Assembly: GCF_001540865.1 (NCBI RefSeq) | Contig: NC_033629.1 | Location: 10,041,873-10,105,872 of the forward strand | DNA length: 64,000 nt | Reading direction: 5' to 3' | Origin: Ananas comosus | Lineage: Eukaryota; Streptophyta; Magnoliopsida; Poales; Bromeliaceae | Shown: positions 35,633 through 46,833 of the stretch, piece by piece | How the letters are laid out: every line of letters begins with the position of its first letter | Numbering within the stretch: position 1 is the stretch's first letter | Translations under genes and position numbers: made by a program | The notes under the pieces: model-generated | The model's database searches: none | The model's input: only the letters and a program-made list of their open reading frames with translations | Told to the model about the DNA's origin: nothing

Positions 35633-36917
35633 CAGACTGAACATGACTATATCATGGTGTCAAAACAACCAATTACTCTAAAATTGTAAACTTCTTGCTA
35701 GAAGATTAATAGTATTTTAGTTGTTATGTTTGATTATTTTATAGTTAATATTTTTGTTCATGTGTGAATGTAAGACTTTTTGGTAGGCTTACAATTTGGG
35801 TGAGTTCACATTACTTTTGATTGCAATTTCATATATAGTATTATTACAATCGGAGTTTCTTATTCTAAATCCTACTAAGCTCCTATTTTAATTTTTTTTT
35901 TATCATTTAATTTAAGCCTATCTCCTGTGTGTTTGTTTCATCAGAACAGCGAAATAATTTTCAATCATAAATACCCAATTTTATAGTTTGGTTCATTGTA
36001 TCTTCAATTAAAACTCAAACTCTCCAAAATAACGGCAAGTGACTTCGGCCCATCTCTGACCGAAGTCGATCAATAACGAGAAAAATAAATGAGAAAAAAA
36101 TAATAAAATATTATTAATGATGCAAAACGGCCTACCTTCTCTTATTTTGTTAAGATGAAAATTAACTATGTTCTCATTTAGCATATATCTATCTTACTTT
36201 TGGATTCAATTTTATAACAGTGGAAGTAGTTTATGGTTTTACGTTGTATGGATGTTACCATACATTTGGTTTTTGTGGTTATAGTATTTTGGGTAATGCT
36301 GGATATAATTTATAAAGATTTAGTTGATTCTCATACTAATTTTTTTTTTAATTTAGTTTGTATATATGTTTGAGTATGATGAAAATTATTAGTTAAGTGT
36401 AAAGATCTCTTTTACTTAGTGAATTTACAATATACTTGAAATGTGATAAAAATTGATTATAGTTGAGTGTTAGTATCTCTAATGGCTTCATAATTTAGTA
36501 TTTTATTGTTGCATTATTATAATTTATGTCCGAAAAATAATTTAGTTGTTTTAAATTACATCTTTTAATTGTATATAGGAATACAATTTTAATTTTCTGT
36601 TTTTATATTGTAAATTATTACTGTAATTAAAGTTATATAAGGGCCAATAAATTTTATATTTAATTTAATAAAACACTAAAGGTAATTAAGTTAAACACCA
36701 AAAGTGTGGGAATTCAACAATTTCCGGTTAAATAAATAGAGAAAATGAGGAATTTTAGCTTTTATGATATTTACGTCCAACAAAACAAATAGCAAAATTG
36801 GAAGAACTTCAAGTCCACAGTGATAGAAACAAATAAAGGAGGAGAAGTAATTTTCATGTCAACTCTAATTCATACGAAAATTAGTTCAATCTTAACTTCA
36901 ACTTCAGTGAAACAAAA
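35633..36917. other. Intergenic, nothing recognised
   Basis: AT-rich. A small hairpin (GACTTCGG/CCGAAGTC) lies at about 36031-36068. No gene seen. Confidence 0.5.
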
Positions 36918-37425
36918 CACTACAACAAAAACGATTTATAGCGACACTTTTAAATATAGGTACATGTCAAAAAAGTGCTGCTAGCTAAAATTACCGACAC
37001 TTTTAAAAAGTGTTGCTATATGTGGGGTCGCTAGGTATATAGTGACAGTTAAAGAGTGTCGCTATAATCTAAAAGAGTGCTGCTAATTTACCAACACTTA
37101 TTTAAGTATTTAGCAACCGCCGAAACTCTATCTCGTTGGCTGCGGTGGCGGAGGAGGACGACAGTAAAGGCTCATCGTTTAGAATTTCAGTAGATTGAGT
37201 GAAGAGAGAAGAAAAAAAGGTAATTGATTTTTTTTTTCTTTTCTATTTGTAATCGGGCCAAATGGACTGGGTGTAGTAGGTTGAGTAGAGCAATCATTTA
37301 TTTTTGGTTGGATTGGGCTTTATATTTAGACATTAGTAGATGTGTTTTTAAGTTTTAGCATAAATTGGACACTTACTCAAAAGTGTCCCAAACATGTGTC
37401 CCTATAATCTAATTCTGTTATAGTA
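36918..37425 (-). mobile_element. CACTA-type non-autonomous element, copy 2 (inverted)
   Basis: It begins CACTACAACAAAAAC and ends CTGTTATAGTA, with the 3-bp duplication AAA (36915-36917 and 37426-37428). It is the same family as 28277-28810 in opposite orientation. The terminal base of the right end has changed (G to A). Confidence 0.85.
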
Positions 37426-37849
37426 AAAGAGCCAATTGAACTCAGACCCAAACATGAGAGAAAGTGTTGAACATAATATAATAATTGAAACTCTGCTATC
37501 TTACAAAGAGGGCATCCCGAATTGAACTCGAGACCTCTGAGAAGAAAATTGTATCCAAATTCACATATACGAAAAGTTTCATATGGAACTAAAAGGAAAA
37601 TAAAAAAAAAAAAAGAAGAATTGATATAATACTATTTGATCCAATCTTATAAATTCAAGCTTTCAGATTAGATTAATATTAATTTAAATAGATACATCAC
37701 ATTTTAGGTCCATGTAAGCTTGAACATTTTGGTTCACGGATAATATAATTAATGCAAGCGACTTCGTAACACTCGTGAACATGAACATGTGCTCGTAAAG
37801 TTAAATAATGCCAACTATATAGAGTTGCTTGAATATATATATATAGAGA

Positions 37850-38080
37850 GAGAGATACTAACACTCAACTATAATGCCAACTATCAATAGCACAAAGTAT
37901 TTGGTACTATCAAATTTTTCGCCGTTAAATCTACTTCTTTGATCATACTATTTAATCAACCACCCACTCAACCCTAGAGGATCACTATCATCCTAACCAC
38001 ATATCTCTTTATTTTAGGCTGAAAACCTAATAGCACCAATGAGTTGGTATTATTAATAGTATATATAGTAACCTGGTTTA
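37850..38080. mobile_element. MITE of the (TA)n-targeting family, copy 2
   Basis: It is bounded by (TA)n runs on both sides. The interior shares CCACCCACTCAACCCTAGAGG and ATCATCCTAACCACA with the elements at 13095-13322 and 44442-44693, and ends near GTTGGTATTATTAATAG. Confidence 0.6.
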
Positions 38081-38649
38081 TATATATATATATATATAAA
38101 CTGGATTAGAATTAGTTAGAGTGCGCATAAAATTAATTTTTTAATATGTTGAATCTGTTATCAAGCAACTTCGTAACACTCGTGAACATGATCGTGTACT
38201 TGTAAAGTTATTATTCTGGATTAGAATTCGATCGTTAGAGTGCGCATAAAATTAATTTTTTAATGTGTTGAATTTGTTATAATACAATGTCATATCTTTG
38301 GAATTAATTAAATGCATGCTCACGGGCTAAACTAATTCCTCAACCGCTATATCAACCTGTGTGGGCTAGTTAAAACCTTCGATATGTATTACGTTTACTA
38401 TATATGATTATTGACAAAGATACACAAAGTACAAGTAATTTGTAATTTCAAGCTAGCTAGATTAAATGTGTATATATATATATATATATATATAGAAGAG
38501 TTTACAATTATTAGTGCATTGGATTGTCCGTGTTGTAATAGACATATATCATGAGCAATGCTACTCATACATTCAAAAATATGTACGTTTTATTTCTCAT
38601 TCATCTAATGAATGGTATTGGCTCACTCGTCACACGATGTGACGGATGT

Positions 38650-39170
38650 GATGAGTGAGCCCTCCATTTTTCAAGAAATTATCTATTCTAAAACTATTCA
38701 AGTTTTAACACACTTAATTTTTTAACTTTTTGAATTTACTCTTAAGAGATTTGATCCTATTTTATCTTATATATAGGACTTCGGTCCTATTATATCTAAG
38801 AGGAACTACCTGATGTCCTCGTGAGTCTCACAAGCAATAGACAATGTGAGTCTCGTCTTACTACACAATAGCCGAGTTTGACTCTGATATCAATTGTGAT
38901 GCCCCACTTATTCAAAGTCATCTATTTGAAAATTATTGTTAACTCTTACACGCTTAATCCTTTTAACCTTTTGATACTAACTGTAATGCTCCACTTCTCA
39001 GGAGTCACCTATTTTAAAATTATTTTAATCCTAATACGCTTATTCCTATTAACCTTTTGAGTCTAGAGTCTAGACACGGTCCAAAATATTATAATCGGGT
39101 TAAGAGATTTAGTCTTATTATATCTTATATATAGAACTAATCTAAACTCTAGGAAGTATCATACCTACTC
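38650..39170 (-). repeat. Degenerate miniature LTR-element cluster
   Basis: Three related segments begin near 38668, 38896 and 38980 with versions of ATGCCCCACTTCTCAGGAGTC and ACGCTTAAT...TTAACCTTTTGA. Before the second is ACTCTGATATCAATT, the complement of a degenerate TGGTATCAGAGT primer site. It resembles a decayed, multi-LTR TRIM of another family. No target duplication identified. Confidence 0.5.
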
Positions 39171-39971
39171 ATTAGATAAAGAGAATCTAATATATACGTA
39201 CACTCCCGTTTATATAGAGTGTATATATATATAGGTTTATATATCATATTTTTGTGCTTGTACTGGTTTGGAGTTGGTTGAGCGTGTGCATGCTTTGATC
39301 TCCTGAATCCCTGTATATATCAATGACTGGGCTAGCTAACTAAACCCCTAATTTGTTTATGAAAAAAAAAAAAAAAGTGATTTGACATGAGCTACAATGC
39401 ATTCTATATATGAATGCCTTAATATATTAGAATGATTTTATTGCTTAACTCCGAATTTCTTTTGATTTCTGAAAAATGCTAAAAAATTCTTTCAAATTGT
39501 ATTGGAATTTAATGGTTATATGCTAAAAGAAGCTTATAGAATATTTCGCCAAATACCAAAATATATACTTAGATTATAAAATACTGTGTTACATATTAAA
39601 AGTATCATGAAACTCTAAATCAAAATCGCTAAACCAAATGTAATACTATAAAATCAGGAAATGCATGCGACACACTTATGTTTGCTCTACCTAATGACAA
39701 ATTAATCATGCTTTTACTCCCAAAAGAGAAAAAAAAACCTATTGCAGTAATTAGTAATTTCTAGCTAGATCGACCTAATGTTATATATAAGGTTGATTTA
39801 GCTTCTGATGCGATCGAGCAATATTTGTTTAATGAAAATTATATTCTCATACTCTGGCTCCAATCGAAATCGTTGTGCCATTTGTTCCAACTTTTTTTGT
39901 TTTTACCTGCGTAATAATGGACCAATGGGTGATAATATAATACAAAAATAAGAGAAATAATTAAAAAAAGT
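39171..39971. other. Intergenic, nothing recognised
   Basis: AT-rich; no gene or element end supported. Confidence 0.5.
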
Positions 39972-40118
39972 CTTTTTTTTTTTTGAGAAATAGATAGCAC
40001 GCTACCCGCTTTGTTTATTTCATTTAGAAATAAACTTAGCTGGAAATGTGCATCAACTCGGATTCGAACTTGGGTTTCGGGTACCAACCACCAAACCCTT
40101 TGTCACTTGCTCTAGGGA
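39972..40118 (-). mobile_element. tRNA-derived SINE, copy B
   Basis: On the minus strand it reads TCCCTAGAGCAAGTGACAAA (box A-like), GGTTTGGTGGTTGGTACCCG, box B AGTTCGAATCC (40069-40059), then AATAAACAAAGCGGGTAG and CTATTTCTC before a poly-A tail (poly-T at about 39972-39984). It is the longest of the three copies at the 5' end. No perfect target duplication was seen. Confidence 0.85.
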
Positions 40119-40209
40119 TGGTCAGTTATATATATAAAACACATTGTTTTGGTTATTAGTGTAGTTTAAAAATAAAATATAAGGAGATATATATATATAT
40201 GTATATTTA

Positions 40210-40816
40210 GCTAGGAATACTCTGCAAGTAAACGAGTCCGTTTACTCTCGAGTTGTTTTCGATGATAGAGCTTTCAAATTGACGATCGGCTCCGTTGAAC
40301 ATGATTTGTATTTAATGGTGGATAAGAGACGTTTTCGGTTTAAGGTGAAAGATATCCAAATCAATTAAATTTTTGTTAGAAAATTCTTTAAACTATTTAA
40401 AACAATGATCTTACTCTTGATCTTGATTTACAAGACTCCTACTATCATTTTTTAAAGAATATTCATTTTCAGCCATTCATTTTTCTATCGCTAGATGGAT
40501 ATAAAACAATATCGAAAGTGCGTGAAATTTGATTTCTAGGTAGTTTAAATGGTTTTAGTATCATATTTACGGAGGCCGATCGTCAATTTGAAATCCCCCC
40601 TCCTGCCCCCTTTCCCCCCCCCCTCCTTCCTCTCCTCTCTCTCCCCGCTCTCCCCCCTCTCCCCCCTTCCCCCCCTCTTCCCCTCTCCCCCTCCCCTCCC
40701 CACTTCCCCCTCCCTCCCCCTCCTATACCACTCGCCTCTCGCCCCCCCCCCCTCCTCTATCATCGAAAACAACTCAAAGTAAACCGGGCCTCGTTTACTC
40801 TCGAGATATTTCTAGC
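40210..40816. mobile_element. Foldback MITE between (TA)n tracts
   Basis: Left arm 40210-40297 (from GCTAGGAATACTCT through GTTGTTTTCGATGATAGAG to AATTGACGATCGGC) pairs with right arm 40571-40816. The right arm carries the same blocks in reverse order, split by a pyrimidine tract. The flanks are TA-rich on both sides. AT-rich words of its interior recur at 46440-46690, and the edge resembles 11200-11300. Confidence 0.7.
40593..40757 (+). repeat. 165-bp polypyrimidine (C-rich) tract
   Basis: Almost pure C and T with many C4-C10 runs. It lies within the right arm of the foldback element and has no counterpart in the left arm. The minus strand is G-rich. Confidence 0.9.
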
Positions 40817-41669
40817 GCAACTATTATATATATATAATTTATAAATATTATATATATATATAATATTATTTATAATAATATAATATAATATATTATTATA
40901 CTGTGACATCATAAGAATAATATTACAGAAACATGCTTTGCCAGCTAAATGCCATTACCCAACCCAATTCACATGCCTTTGTTTTCTTCTCGACTCTTGT
41001 AACACACCTCTGGCACACAATTAAAATTTAAGTTTTTCTTTTTTGTGTGTGTGTGTGTATTTGTCCCTCAATTTGTTATATATTGGATATTAGTACTCAA
41101 AGTAGATGTTATTATTTAAGATAAGTACTAATTAAAAACTTCATTCTCTAATAATTTAAGATTTTGAAGAACAATTAATTAATACTTGTTACACTCTTTA
41201 ACATGGTGTCAAAGAGCAATGTCCTGAGTAAAAGCTTGCTTGATAACACTTAGTTCTATTTAATTATCTTTCATCAAACACTTGAACGATTTTTTGCGGT
41301 AAAAGATCTTCTTATTTATTTTATGTTTGTCACTAAAAAAAATTGAGATGCCGTAGAAATATGTATTACATATATATTAAAAAAAATAAAAATTGAGATG
41401 TGGTTCAACCTGTTCTTCATTTTTCCAGCTTAATTATCAAAATTGCAGGAGAAAAAAAAAGATTTCTTAATTAAATTTGGTGATTTTAAAGTCTTATACC
41501 ATTACATACATAATATCCGGTCAAATGGTTGTGTATGGATAGCATTGCTCAAAGTTTATAGTGTGTCTCGGTATATTTTAATTTTTCTGAAGAATCTAAT
41601 TAGTAACTAAATAGTAAATAAATAAATATCAAGGGACATATACGTAAAAGGCTGATCCCTTCCCCATGC

Positions 41670-41677
41670 TATAAATA
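41670..41677 (+). promoter_or_regulatory. TATA box of HyPRP copy 3
   Basis: TATAAATA followed by CTTCAC, 87 bp before the ATG at 41757, and identical in core and following bases to the other two copies. The TTTGCCAGCTAAATGCC block seen near the other TATA boxes lies much further up here (about 40936), as if the promoter were split by an insertion. Confidence 0.75.
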
Positions 41678-41756
41678 CTTCACCTCGCCACCCTGCGTAA
41701 ACCACCACAAACTCTTCAACACCTCCTCCTACTAAGTGTTTGAGAAGTGTTCGGCC

Positions 41757-42296
41757 ATGGCCGCTGCTGCGAGTCCTCCTGCGTCCTTCGCCCTCTTCCT
41801 CGCCCTCAACCTCATCTTCTTCACCCTCTCGTCGGCTTGCGGCACATGTCCCCCGGCTCCGAGGCCTCCGAAGCCGAGCCCGACCCCTGGCGGTGGCGGT
41901 GGTAGTGGTGGCGGTGGAGGAGGAAGTGGTGGCAGCGGTGGCGGAGGAAGCGGCGGCGGTGGAAGCGGTGGCGGTGGAGGAGGAAGCGGTGGTGGTGGAA
42001 GCGGCGGCGGTGGCGGGGGCGGGGGCGGGGGAGGGAGCGGCAATTGCCCGATCAACGCACTGAAGCTGGGGGTGTGCGCGAACGTGCTGGGGCTGGTGAA
42101 TGTGACGGTGGGCGCCCCGCCGAGGGTGCCGTGCTGCTCGCTGCTGCAGGGGCTGGTCGACCTGGAGGCGGCAGTCTGCCTGTGCACGGCGATCAGGGGG
42201 AACATCCTCGGCATCAACCTCAACCTCCCCGTCGACCTCAGCCTCATCCTCAACTACTGCGGCAGGGGCACTCCCTCTGGTTTCAAGTGCGCTTAA
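41757..42296 (+). CDS. HyPRP-type eight-cysteine protein with Gly/Ser linker
   Basis: An intact, intronless gene of 179 residues. The ATG in GCCATGGCC context at 41757 is taken as the start. The signal peptide covers residues 1 to about 27. Next come a short Cys/Pro segment (CGTC, then [13 protein letters not shown], 28-44), a Gly/Ser-repeat linker (45-95), and the eight-cysteine domain. Cysteines are C97, C107, C126, C127, C141, C143, C168 and C178, with family spacing, and the protein ends SGFKCA. The domain is very close to that of the gene at 33275, so these are paralogues. Instead of the usual Pro-rich linker it has (GGGGS)n-like sequence, probably grown by GGTGGCGGT codon-repeat expansion. 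Secreted by prediction; precise role unknown. Confidence 0.93.
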   Translation: MAAAASPPASFALFLALNLIFFTLSSACGTCPPAPRPPKPSPTPGGGGGSGGGGGGSGGSGGGGSGGGGSGGGGGGSGGGGSGGGGGGGGGGGSGNCPINALKLGVCANVLGLVNVTVGAPPRVPCCSLLQGLVDLEAAVCLCTAIRGNILGINLNLPVDLSLILNYCGRGTPSGFKCA

Positions 42297-42346
42297 TCAA
42301 TCAATCAATAACTCGTGGAAATTTATTTCTTATTTCTCTGTGCGCG

Positions 42347-42348
<2 letters not shown>

Positions 42349-42381
<33 letters not shown>

Positions 42382-42400
42382 TTTTTAATTATGGTTTGAT

Positions 42401-42431
<31 letters not shown>

Positions 42432-42432
42432 G
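42349..42432 (+). repeat. (TG)n and (TTG)n microsatellites in 3' UTR
   Basis: About 16 TG units are followed by about 10 TTG units just after the HyPRP stop at 42296. Confidence 0.95.
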
Positions 42433-42439
42433 TTTGTAC

Positions 42440-44441
42440 TACGCACGTACGTCGTAACAAAACTAGATCGAGCACTGCTGCATGCATGCATTGGGTACGT
42501 ACGTGCTTTTGTTATGTGACTGATTTGTAAGACCATGAATAAAAATTAAGTTTCTTATCGGATTCTTATTACTTGTTGGAGTTACCATAATATTAATAGG
42601 ATATATATTAATTTGTTTCTAAAATTCTTTCTGCATGCATGCATGCATGCATTTATATTCCAGTTATCACTAGAACCACCTCGCTTCTGACCGGCAAACA
42701 CGTTCTCTCACACTGCATGCCTTTGCTTCTTACCTGCAGCATCGATCTCATGTATAGGTTGTTCCATCAAAACGGCTAAGCGAGGCTCGATATCTATTCA
42801 GATCAACGACTAAAATCTGACCGGCAGTTTCTAGCGCAAGTGTAAAAAACTATTCACGACTCACATCCCATTCGAGTTCCTACCAAAGTTTAAAACTTCC
42901 ACATGTGTAAAGAACTGAATCGAAAGGTTTAATTGCTCCCAATTTGCATCTACGATAAAACCAACCAAATCTTCTTCAACCGGAGGATAAAAAGAAACAG
43001 ATCAATTAAAATGCAACACATGTTCAAGCAATAGATCGCGCCCCAACCAATAACTAGTGTGGAAAAGTTAAATTTTATTGTAATTAATGATCCCTCTTTC
43101 TCCAAACAGTAGCTTGTACTCTATTAAACTATTTAGTCACGTGATTTTCTTTTTTTTCATTTGACAAACTAGTCGCATGAAATGTCCTGTTGTTTTTCTT
43201 GTATCTATGCATTTTCTCCAACATTCTCCTGAACCCATACTGTAGAACAGGTACGTGTCGCATTTAAATTCAAACATAAACATATTGCATCAACTTTAAG
43301 AAGCCAAATAAATCAAGTTTATAGATAATGCTCCAAACTTACCCTGTGGAACCTTCTAGGGTGCAATGAAGAATCATATCAATGCATCATGACTCTCTAA
43401 TGAAAGAAGTTGCATTTTAAATAGAAGGTTGGTATGTTCCATAGTTTGTAATATTTCAAAACCCTTAATTACACTATACTATACTATACTTTAGTGTTAT
43501 TTTTACTTATTATATTACACTATATATATATATATCTTTTTAAGGGTACTATTGTATTATTATAGTTTATCAATTTCTATACAGTATTTTAAATTTATTT
43601 TTATCTTTCTATCTTGTACTATTTTATTTTCTTATAAATATCACTAAACTATTTCTACTTGCAAAATCTCTACATTTCTATTAACAAATATAATATTATA
43701 GACAAAATATAACAACTTTATTAGGAGACACCGATTAAATAATAAAAAGATAAGTGAAATCTTAAATAATTTTACTTCACTAACACCTTTTACAGCCACT
43801 CAACTTAAATTCCAGGATAATAATTTGAATATTGTAAATTAAAATATTAAAAATTTATGAAATATTACAAATTATGAAACAAAGGCTTCCAAAATATTGT
43901 GCCATGCAGGCCTGCAACCAAAAACACATTATAATCCTATAATAGCACAATCCAATGGTCAACTTTTTCGAAAATAACAAAATATAAAGAGGAACTGAAT
44001 AAACCCTAGAAAGACCTGGGATGGAGAGTTCTAAGATTACGATTTTTCCTTTTTTCTTTTTTCTTTTCTTTTTTGTGGTTGCAAATTTAGCATTCTCAAC
44101 TAAATGCCACGGGGGAAATTAAGAAAAACCATTGAGGAAATTATTATCTGCACCTGGCTTATAAATACATCTCATACACTACACTACTAATACGCACCCT
44201 ATCTATAATAAATACTAAAAATAAGGAGTAAACTCATTAAATGCTTTCTACGATATTTAAAATGTTTACAAGTCAAAAATTACAAATTTTACCTACGAAT
44301 TTCTTACATTTAACAATGGATCTTTCTCTGCCGCTAAATCTTGAGACTACTAGTTTAACTTTAAATAGTTTACATTAAAAAGAAATTCGTTGTTTGCGAA
44401 AACATAGCTACTTTGGAAATTTTAGAAAGTTAACAAATGGA
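42440..44441. other. Intergenic, no confirmed gene
   Basis: AT-rich. It includes (GCAT)n at about 42632-42651 and a TCTAGCGCAAGTG word near 42830 that resembles the SINE 5' end. Near 44160 a CTTATAAATACATCTCA word follows ACTAAATGCCACGG; this could be a decayed HyPRP-like promoter, but no coding sequence follows. Confidence 0.45.
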
Positions 44442-44693
44442 GAGTTGGGCTAGAATACTATTAATAATATTTGCCCCCTTTTGCTATTAAATTTTTAGCA
44501 TTTGGTTCAGTTTCTTTAATTATTATTAATCATTAGATTAAATATTATAATCCAGTGAAAACCACTCAACTCTAAGAGGACCACTCAATTCTAAGGGACT
44601 AATATCATCCTAACCCTACAATTTCTTATCCAAGAGTTAAAAACTTTATAGCAAAAGAAGCCAAATAATATTAATAGTATTTCAGCCCAACTC
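44442..44693. mobile_element. Mutator-like MITE, 252 bp
   Basis: The ends are inverted repeats (GAGTTGGGCTAGAATACTAT; right end TATTTCAGCCCAACTC). The flanks ACAAATGGA (44433-44441) and AAAAATGGA (44694-44702) are a 9-bp duplication with one change. The interior matches the (TA)n-associated elements at 13095, 37850 and 63896. Confidence 0.8.
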
Positions 44694-44830
44694 AAAAATG
44701 GATATTCAATATACCCTTAAAAAAAGAATTAAAAAAATTATAAGCCAAGATTATAACTCCTTCATATCCAGATATCTTAATTGTCTAACAGAACCAAAAT
44801 GACACCCAATAAAAATTAAAGTAACTAACA

Positions 44831-44975
44831 GTCTCTAGCACAAGTTATAAAAGGGTTGATAGTTGATAGCCAACGTCTCAAGAATTCTAATTGATTCATA
44901 TTTTCAGCTAAATTTATTTTTTTAAAAAATAAACAAAGCAAATAGCAGCATACCTTTCTCTAAAAAAAATTAAAT
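44831..44975 (+). mobile_element. tRNA-derived SINE, copy C (diverged)
   Basis: It begins GTCTCTAGCACAAGTTATAA. The middle GATTCATATTTTCAGCTAAA matches copies A and B, and the tail AATAAACAAAGCAAATAGCA then CCTTTCTCT precedes A-rich sequence. Box B is mutated. Confidence 0.75.
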
Positions 44976-44999
44976 AAAAATAAAATAAAAGCAAGTTGA

Positions 45000-46833
45000 A
45001 GATTTGGATCACGTTAGGTGAAGACTCCCTTGTACAATATATAAATTCTTTATTTCTATCCAATATGAGATTCCCAGTAAATGCTACTAGAAGAAAAATA
45101 AATAGCAAATAGCAAATTTCAAGAAAAAAAAAAAAAAAACAAAAAAAACAAAAAAAAAAACAATTAGTTGGTTGGTAAAAATACCCCTACAAATTTACAA
45201 CTACATGTAAATTAGGATTAGAATTAGAATTTCAGTTTCTCTATTCAAGAGTAAAACTAAAAGTACTTCGAAAAGTAAAGAGCAATGCAATCTGTATGCT
45301 CAAAAAGTGAATATAAATCTTACATTAATTCATTCAAAAGATTAATATTTCGCACTTATTTTATCATTTTTTTAAAACATTAAAAATCTAAAAAGAATTA
45401 TTTAAACAATTAAAGAGAAGGGTATAAAAATATACATTCACTTTTCGAATGGACAAATAACACCTTACAAAAGAATACAGGACAGTTTACTTCCCCATCC
45501 TTTTTACCATTAAGGCACCCGAATTATCGACCGACATTATTAAACATGATTTAGAGATTCTAGACTATCTGAACTTTATAAAAACTAAATTTCATAACAT
45601 TTCGGTATTTATTTTCTTAGTAGTCAAGCACTCACAAACATAGCGATTTATAATGACTAATATAAAATAAATTTGCGATCACTTAATTACTAGAAAAACA
45701 GTGGTGCAAAACTACACAATTAGATTTCTACTAAGTCGAACGGTGCCAATTGTTAATTCACATCACAATCTAATTAAAGAAATGAAAAAATATATATATT
45801 AATATAATATTACGACACCATTCTGTGACAGCAATAATAAAGAATTTTCGGGTACGATTCTCATTCACAAACCAACAATCCAACAAATATGAAACTGAAT
45901 CACAGATTCACAGGAGAAGATCCGGGGCTCTGGTTGATCGGATCAAAGGAAATAATATTAAAAAAAAGGCGTCATTAGTGTGAAAAGAAGAACAAATTGA
46001 TAACAAACCATATTAAGACAAAGTTTGGCACCAAAATCAGGTTGGATATTCTTCCTTCTGAAGTAAAAAAAAATATATATCAAAGGTTTGAGTCTCGTGA
46101 CTCTCCCACAACCAAGAAAGCCAAAGAAGCTTGACTGGTTCCTTGTCTTGTAAATATAGTTTAGGGTTTGTTGGGACACATTTCTGTATAATTAGGGTTT
46201 AGATTAGAAATTTGAGTTAGCATATAGTTTAAGAAGTAGCAAGTACTGGTATGCAAAACTTAAATATTTTAGATGATGGAGTATGAAATCAACGAACGAC
46301 ACCATTAAACAAATTTAGAGTATTTGAACTTCCTCATAACCAAATTTTCTCATTTTTTGACATCAGTTATCAAGCAATGGAGTGGTATCAGAATTGAACA
46401 ATTTCCACAGCCTACATAAAGTATTTTCTTGTTTAAGCTAGATGAAGATCTTCAATCTTGATTTTGATTTGAACAATCCTATCTTTTATATTCTGAAAGT
46501 TGTTCAATTCTGGCCGTTCACTTTGAGACTACTTAGACTACTTGATCAGCTAGAAAATAAATTATCAAAAGTGATGAAATTTGGTTTTGAAATTGTTTGT
46601 GTCCAAATCATGCTTGACGGTGTTGATTGTCAATCTAAGTACCCCATCATTGAAAGTAACGTAAAGGAACCCAGGACTTACTGCTCCTGAAAGTATTCCA
46701 GTTCAACCGTGTTAGATGATATTATACTACTCTAAAGAGAGAGAACATGTTTGCATACTAGTGGTAAGTAGGAAGAATCAATAGAGTAGGTTCAAATAAA
46801 TGGATTGAAATTACCCCAATATTACGTAGTATA
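45000..46833. other. Region 3' of SKA1, no confirmed gene
   Basis: AT-rich. The open frame at 46442-46690 corresponds to sequence also found, with many stops, inside the foldback element at 40400-40560. I therefore read it as repeat-derived and not as a gene. Confidence 0.5.

Noticed and set aside
40059..40118. tRNA gene
   Set aside because: Box A and box B are present, but no cloverleaf can be made and the sequence continues into a SINE body with a poly-A tail.
41736..41756. Upstream extension of the HyPRP at 41757
   Set aside because: The extension would need a GTG start; the ATG at 41757 has good context and precedes a normal signal peptide.
44150..44200. Promoter of a fourth HyPRP
   Set aside because: A TATA-like word and weakly similar upstream words are present, but no signal peptide or cysteine domain follows.
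46442..46690. Possible small protein of 82 residues
   Set aside because: Related sequence with stops occurs in the foldback element at about 40400-40560, so it is repeat-derived.
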